From JAJRRS01 sp965230275 (GTDB lineage Bacteria; Planctomycetota; Phycisphaerae; Phycisphaerales; Phycisphaeraceae): a DNA stretch of 64,000 bases. Every line of letters starts with the position of its first letter. Position 1 is the first letter of the stretch. This document shows positions 60,537 to 64,000 of this stretch, piece by piece. Made by a program: the position numbers and the translations under genes. The notes beneath the pieces are model-generated. The model was not told the DNA's origin. It made no database searches and was given only the letters and a program-made list of their open reading frames with translations. The stretch covers positions 1,612,001-1,676,000 of the forward strand of contig CBDDKO010000002.1 of the NCBI GenBank assembly GCA_965230275.1. Reading direction: 5' to 3'.

Positions 60537-60574
60537 GTCATCATCCGCACACCAACCGGCCGATAACCCTCTCT

Positions 60575-62146
60575 ATGAGCTATCCTGCGCCGCGCGTTTC
60601 AATCCTGATCCCCAACTTCAACAACGGCAAGGCCTCGTCGATCGACGGCCAAACCGACCTGCTGGGCGACCTGCTGCAATCGCTCTTTGACACCCTCGAA
60701 GCCGATCCCACGCCCTTTGAGATCATCGCCTACGACGACGGCTCGACCGACGACAGCCTCGACACCCTCCGCCGGTGGTCAGACAAGACCTGGGCCGACG
60801 GCCGGCCTTTCCTCACGCTGATCGAAGAAACGCACACCGGCGTGCTGTCCATCGGGGCCAACCGCCTGGTCCAGGCATCCAGCGGCGAATTCCTCGTCCG
60901 CCTCGACGGCGACACCCAGATACTGACCCCCCACTGGGTCACCCGCCTCTGCCAGAGCTTCGATCAGGCCCCCGATCGGCTGGGCGTCATCGGGCCTAAA
61001 CAGCTTCGGCCCGACGGCAGGATCCACGCCTTCGGCGACTGGCTGCTACACCCCAAGGGCTACCACCACATCCTCGCCGGCGCAGACCCCGCCACGGTCG
61101 ACCAGGCGATGGAAGTCGATCACGTCATGGGCTGCTTCTATTGCTGTAAGCGTGCGGTCTACGACGAGGTCGGCGGCTACGACGAGTCGATCCTCCGCGG
61201 CCAGACCATCGACTTCGGGCTCGCCGCCCGGCTCAAGGGCTGGGCCTGCTGGGCGATCCCCCAGATCGAATACGTCCACCGCCACGGCCTGCGCGGAGCC
61301 CGACAGACCACGGCCGACACCCAGCAGGGCATCCACCAAACCCTCGACACGTTCCGCCAGAAGTGGGGCTTCGACCGCATCGCCCCGGACCTCGATGCCG
61401 TCCGCGAGAAGTTTGCCGGCACCCCCCTGCTCTGGAACGCCCAGGTGTTTGGCGTGCCCCCGGAAGCTGCCTCGGAAGCGCGACAACCCGCATCCGAGGC
61501 CCAGGCCCTGGATATCGAACAAAGCCAGTGGACCCGCTACGGGAAAGACACCGCTTACAAGCAACAGATCGATCTACGGCTCGCCATCGCCATGCAGGTG
61601 TTCAACCAGATCGGTAAGCCCAAGACGCTGGCGGTGCTGGGCTGTGACGCCGGGCTGATCACGCACCTGCTTGCCGGGCAGGGACTTAACTGCCTGGGGA
61701 CCGACACCGATCCCGCCAAGATCGCCTTGGCTGAGCAGTGCGTCACCAACCAGAGCTACCCGGGCGCAAAGCCCGTTTACTTCCACCAGAGCAACCCGAA
61801 GCGTCTGCCGTTGGAAGACGGCTCGGCCGACATGGCGCTGCTGTTCGATCAGCTCGATGCCCATCAAAACCCCGTGGGTCTGCTCAACGACGTTCATCGG
61901 GCTCTGGCTGACGACGGCAAGCTGGTCATCGTCACCAAACGCAACCGCCAGGCGACCAGCATTCAGGAAGCCGACCGCTGCTACCGACCTCACGAACTGA
62001 TCGCCCAACTCAATGCCATGGGTGGTTGGCAGCCGCTTTCAGACCCGCGCCAGGGCGATCCCGGTCATCCGCTGATCCTGATCGCCAAGAAGATCGCCAA
62101 GCCGGCGATTGAGCAGACGCCCGCCCAAACGGTCGAGGCGGCTTAA
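60575..62146 (+). CDS. Fused family-2 glycosyltransferase and methyltransferase
   Basis: This 523-residue protein has a GT2 domain (about 1-310): VSILIPNFNNGKASSIDGQT, EIIAYDDGSTDDSLDTL, GEFLVRLDGDTQILTPHW and VGGYDESILRGQTIDFGLAA. A linker with an Ala/Glu-rich stretch follows. Residues about 355-505 are a class I methyltransferase with motif I LAVLGCDAGLITHLLAG, acidic GTDTDPAKI and LPLEDGSADMALLFDQLDAH. The fusion suggests transfer and methylation of a sugar in one surface glycan. ATG 60575 is chosen; the frame is open from 60527 through the tatA hairpin. Confidence 0.85.
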   Translation: MSYPAPRVSILIPNFNNGKASSIDGQTDLLGDLLQSLFDTLEADPTPFEIIAYDDGSTDDSLDTLRRWSDKTWADGRPFLTLIEETHTGVLSIGANRLVQASSGEFLVRLDGDTQILTPHWVTRLCQSFDQAPDRLGVIGPKQLRPDGRIHAFGDWLLHPKGYHHILAGADPATVDQAMEVDHVMGCFYCCKRAVYDEVGGYDESILRGQTIDFGLAARLKGWACWAIPQIEYVHRHGLRGARQTTADTQQGIHQTLDTFRQKWGFDRIAPDLDAVREKFAGTPLLWNAQVFGVPPEAASEARQPASEAQALDIEQSQWTRYGKDTAYKQQIDLRLAIAMQVFNQIGKPKTLAVLGCDAGLITHLLAGQGLNCLGTDTDPAKIALAEQCVTNQSYPGAKPVYFHQSNPKRLPLEDGSADMALLFDQLDAHQNPVGLLNDVHRALADDGKLVIVTKRNRQATSIQEADRCYRPHELIAQLNAMGGWQPLSDPRQGDPGHPLILIAKKIAKPAIEQTPAQTVEAA

Positions 62147-62299
62147 CCCACCAGCCGATTCGGATAACCCGCAACCTCGCGGTGCATCTGTGGGGAAATT
62201 ATCCAGAACACGCGCCCGCTCTGCCGATATTTTGTTAGCTTACGCTGGCGGACACGAGGGGTCCGCGTCATTGCACACATCAACAAAGCAGGTCGGATT

Positions 62300-63007
62300 A
62301 TGAAGCTCACCCGAAGGCAAATGCTGCTCGCCAGTCTCGGCATGATGCTCACAGGCTGCGCGGAAACCTCCTACCAATACACACGTCGGCCCGGCACGCC
62401 CTGGCCCAACGGGATCAGCTCCCCGACGCGCTCCGGCAACTCGGCCCGGACTGTCCCAACGCCAAAGCCCGCCGTCGTCCGGCCCGCCACCAACGCCCCG
62501 CCCGGCAGCATGCCCCGCAGCTGGTGGACACGCTCCGGCCCAACCCGCAGCAAGGTCAACCCCATGCGCGGCGTCACCCGCATCACCGTCCACCACGAGG
62601 GGCACACACCCGTCTGGTTCACCGATGCAAAGAGCACCATCGACCGCCTCAAGCAGGTCCACCGGGCACACACCCGTGACCGCAAATGGGGCGACATCGG
62701 CTACCACTACGTGATCGACCGGGCCGGCCGCGTCATCGAGGCACGCAGCATCGCCTACCAGGGTGCCCACGTCAGCCAGCAGAACGAGCACAACATCGGC
62801 GTCATGCTCCTGGGCAACTTCGAGAAGCAGTCCCCCAGCCAGGCCCAGCTCACCGCCCTGCAAAACACACTCCGGCATCTCATGGCCAAGCACAAGGTCA
62901 AGGTCAACCGCGTCTACACCCACCGCGAACTCGGCAAGACCGCCTGCCCCGGCCGGAACCTCCAGCCCCGCGTCGCCCGGCTACGCACCAGCGGGGCATT
63001 GGCCTAA
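62300..63007 (+). CDS. PGRP-type N-acetylmuramoyl-L-alanine amidase, lipoprotein with Tat-like signal
   Basis: This 235-residue zinc amidase cuts the amide bond between muramic acid and the stem peptide. The signal MKLTRRQMLLASLGMMLTGC combines a twin-arginine-like TRRQMLL with a lipobox (LTGC), so it may be a Tat-exported lipoprotein. A Pro/Arg-rich linker (about 25-75) follows. The catalytic domain (about 80-225) has the zinc ligands in ITVHHEGH, YTHRELGKTACPGRNL and the tyrosine in GDIGYHYVIDRAGRVIE. ATG 62300 has AGG 7-8 nt upstream. It does not overlap its neighbours. Confidence 0.88.
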   Translation: MKLTRRQMLLASLGMMLTGCAETSYQYTRRPGTPWPNGISSPTRSGNSARTVPTPKPAVVRPATNAPPGSMPRSWWTRSGPTRSKVNPMRGVTRITVHHEGHTPVWFTDAKSTIDRLKQVHRAHTRDRKWGDIGYHYVIDRAGRVIEARSIAYQGAHVSQQNEHNIGVMLLGNFEKQSPSQAQLTALQNTLRHLMAKHKVKVNRVYTHRELGKTACPGRNLQPRVARLRTSGALA

Positions 63008-63043
63008 GACAACAATAGACTCACCTTCGCCCTGCCGTTGGCG

Positions 63044-63049
63044 TACAAT
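63044..63049 (+). promoter_or_regulatory. -10 box of a likely leaderless scpB transcript
   Basis: TACAAT, GCATCC (6 nt), ATG 63056. Confidence 0.5.
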
Positions 63050-63055
63050 GCATCC

Positions 63056-63736
63056 ATGAGTGATGCTGAACACGCTATCGAAGAATCCCAGTCCGCTGAG
63101 CCCGCACCGGATGCCGAAGCTGAAGCTCAGACGCCCGATCCCGTCGAGGCGGACGAAGAATCGGAAGCCAAGGCAAATGCCGCCGAGCCCATCGAGCTGA
63201 CGCCCGAGGAGGCCGAGGCGCTCGCGCTGAAGGTCGAGGCGGCGCTATTAACGACCGAACGGCCGATGACCGCCGCCAAGCTCGGCGACCTGCTCGGCGG
63301 TGTCGGCGCGAAGAACATCCAGGACGCCGCCGCGTCACTGAACAAGCTCTACGAAGAAACCGGGCGTAGCTTCCGGATCGAGAAGGTCGCCGGCGGGTTG
63401 CAGGTGCTGACCCTGCCGAAGTACGCCGACGTATTGACACAACTGCACAAGACCCGGGCGCAGATGCGCCTGAGCCCGGCGGCGATGGAGACACTGGCGA
63501 TCGTCGCGTACCAGCAGCCGATCATGCGGGCGCAGATCGAGAACGTCCGCGGCGTGGCCTGCGGCGAGGTGCTCCGCAGCCTGATGGAGCGCCACCTTGT
63601 GAAGATTGTCGGCCGAGCTGAAGAAATCGGCCGGCCCATGCTCTACGGCACGACCAAGGGGTTCCTGGAAGTGTTCGGGCTCTCGAGCCTGAAGGACCTG
63701 CCGAAGGTTGAGAAGTCCAAAGTGCCCACACTGTGA
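63056..63736 (+). CDS. scpB: Segregation and condensation protein B
   Basis: ScpB (226 residues) is the kleisin-partner subunit of the SMC condensin complex. An acidic N-terminal extension (1-50; Glu/Ala-rich) precedes the two winged-helix domains: LALKVEAALLTTERPMTAAK, SFRIEKVAGGLQVLTLPKYA, and the conserved MRLSPAAMETLAIVAYQQPI and EIGRPMLYGTTKGFLEVFGL. The core is complete. ATG 63056 is used rather than the in-frame TTG at 63038 because TACAAT ends 6 nt before it. scpA is not visible and may be elsewhere. Confidence 0.93.
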   Translation: MSDAEHAIEESQSAEPAPDAEAEAQTPDPVEADEESEAKANAAEPIELTPEEAEALALKVEAALLTTERPMTAAKLGDLLGGVGAKNIQDAAASLNKLYEETGRSFRIEKVAGGLQVLTLPKYADVLTQLHKTRAQMRLSPAAMETLAIVAYQQPIMRAQIENVRGVACGEVLRSLMERHLVKIVGRAEEIGRPMLYGTTKGFLEVFGLSSLKDLPKVEKSKVPTL

Positions 63737-63749
63737 TACCGGGAAGACC

Positions 63750-64000
63750 ATGAACACAACGCATGTAAACCGGCGCGGAATCTGCCTGCTTGTGCTGTGC
63801 CTGTTGTGCACGCTACTGACGGGCTGCGGCCAATACCAGATGCAGGGCGTGGTCGTCGAGGGCGCACAGTCCAGGATCATGGTCGTGTCACAAGACGACC
63901 CGCGGCTGCTTGAAGGCTACGGCCTGCCGCTGGCATTGATCGAGTGCACGCTCGACGCCGATCGACTCAACCGCAAGGAACTCCCAAGCGGGTTGTCGGA
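63750..64000 (+). CDS. Lipoprotein, N-terminal part (3' end outside window)
   Basis: This frame is open from ATG 63750 to the end of the window (83 residues seen). It has a lipoprotein signal, LLVLCLLCTLLTGC, with the lipidated cysteine near residue 26, then MQGVVVEGAQSRIMVVSQDD and a stretch (LEGYGLPLALIECTLDADRL) suggestive of a beta-sandwich/transthyretin-like domain. GGGAAG 4-5 nt before the ATG is a plausible ribosome site. It lies 13 bp after scpB, probably in the same operon. The function is unknown. Confidence 0.7.
   Translation, partial: MNTTHVNRRGICLLVLCLLCTLLTGCGQYQMQGVVVEGAQSRIMVVSQDDPRLLEGYGLPLALIECTLDADRLNRKELPSGLS

Overview
The window is GC-rich (about 60% by eye), gene-dense, and looks like chromosomal DNA of a planctomycete, most likely class Phycisphaerae. 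Supporting signs are a membrane protein ending in the CPDCGYNLTGL...CPECG zinc ribbon common in that group, a PqqD-M50-HlyD fusion beside a short SecA paralogue, a Planctomycetes-style pseudopilin, large PQQ-propeller/TPR proteins, and core proteins (ClpC, S1, RecR, sigma-54) without proteobacterial features. The assignment rests on family knowledge; no rRNA gene is present to confirm it. I see no prophage, insertion sequence or CRISPR array.

Layout. 1-8.9 kb: the end of an RND efflux pump and its adaptor (+) converge on a minus-strand cluster read DUF3467 protein, dual-GAF HlyD adaptor, RRE-like/PqqD-M50 peptidase-HlyD fusion, truncated SecA-like ATPase. This is the best candidate for an undescribed export or peptide-maturation system. 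9-20.6 kb: GT-C glycosyltransferase, PilT ATPase, an acidic protein, ribosomal protein S1, a nucleotidyltransferase pair, PurQ, a BFD-like ferredoxin, RecR, RpoN and a SAM hydrolase. 20.6-26.2 kb: a minus-strand surface-glycan cluster (two GT2s, methyltransferase, flippase, DUF2304, DPM1-like GT2). 26.2-37.3 kb: GlyA, a 1455-residue propeller protein, a PfkB kinase, Asd and three envelope or unknown proteins. 37.3-48 kb: ClpC, a structured gene-free stretch, divergent GlnS/GltX, EVE protein, PfkB kinase, Gfo/Idh/MocA oxidoreductase, a membrane protein and tRNA-Ser. 48-57 kb: a GH4 glycosidase convergent with an operon of a family-5 binding protein, three permeases, one ATPase and a FGGY kinase, which suggests import and use of a small glycoside. 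57-64 kb: pseudopilin, secreted protein, Spx/ArsC-like protein, hydrolase, tRNA-Arg, TatA, a GT2-methyltransferase fusion, a PGRP-type amidase with a Tat-like lipoprotein signal, ScpB and the start of a lipoprotein gene.

Two genome-style patterns cut across the genes. First, at least twelve intergenic tracts are tandem heptamers of different sequence but the same 7-bp period. Most abut a start codon, and in those cases the C-rich strand is always the coding strand. Second, nine genes have a TANNNT box ending exactly 6 nt before the start codon, the signature of leaderless transcripts; three more have it at 7 nt. Three long imperfect inverted repeats and a family of near-identical hairpin terminators (AAGCCCACG stems) also recur.
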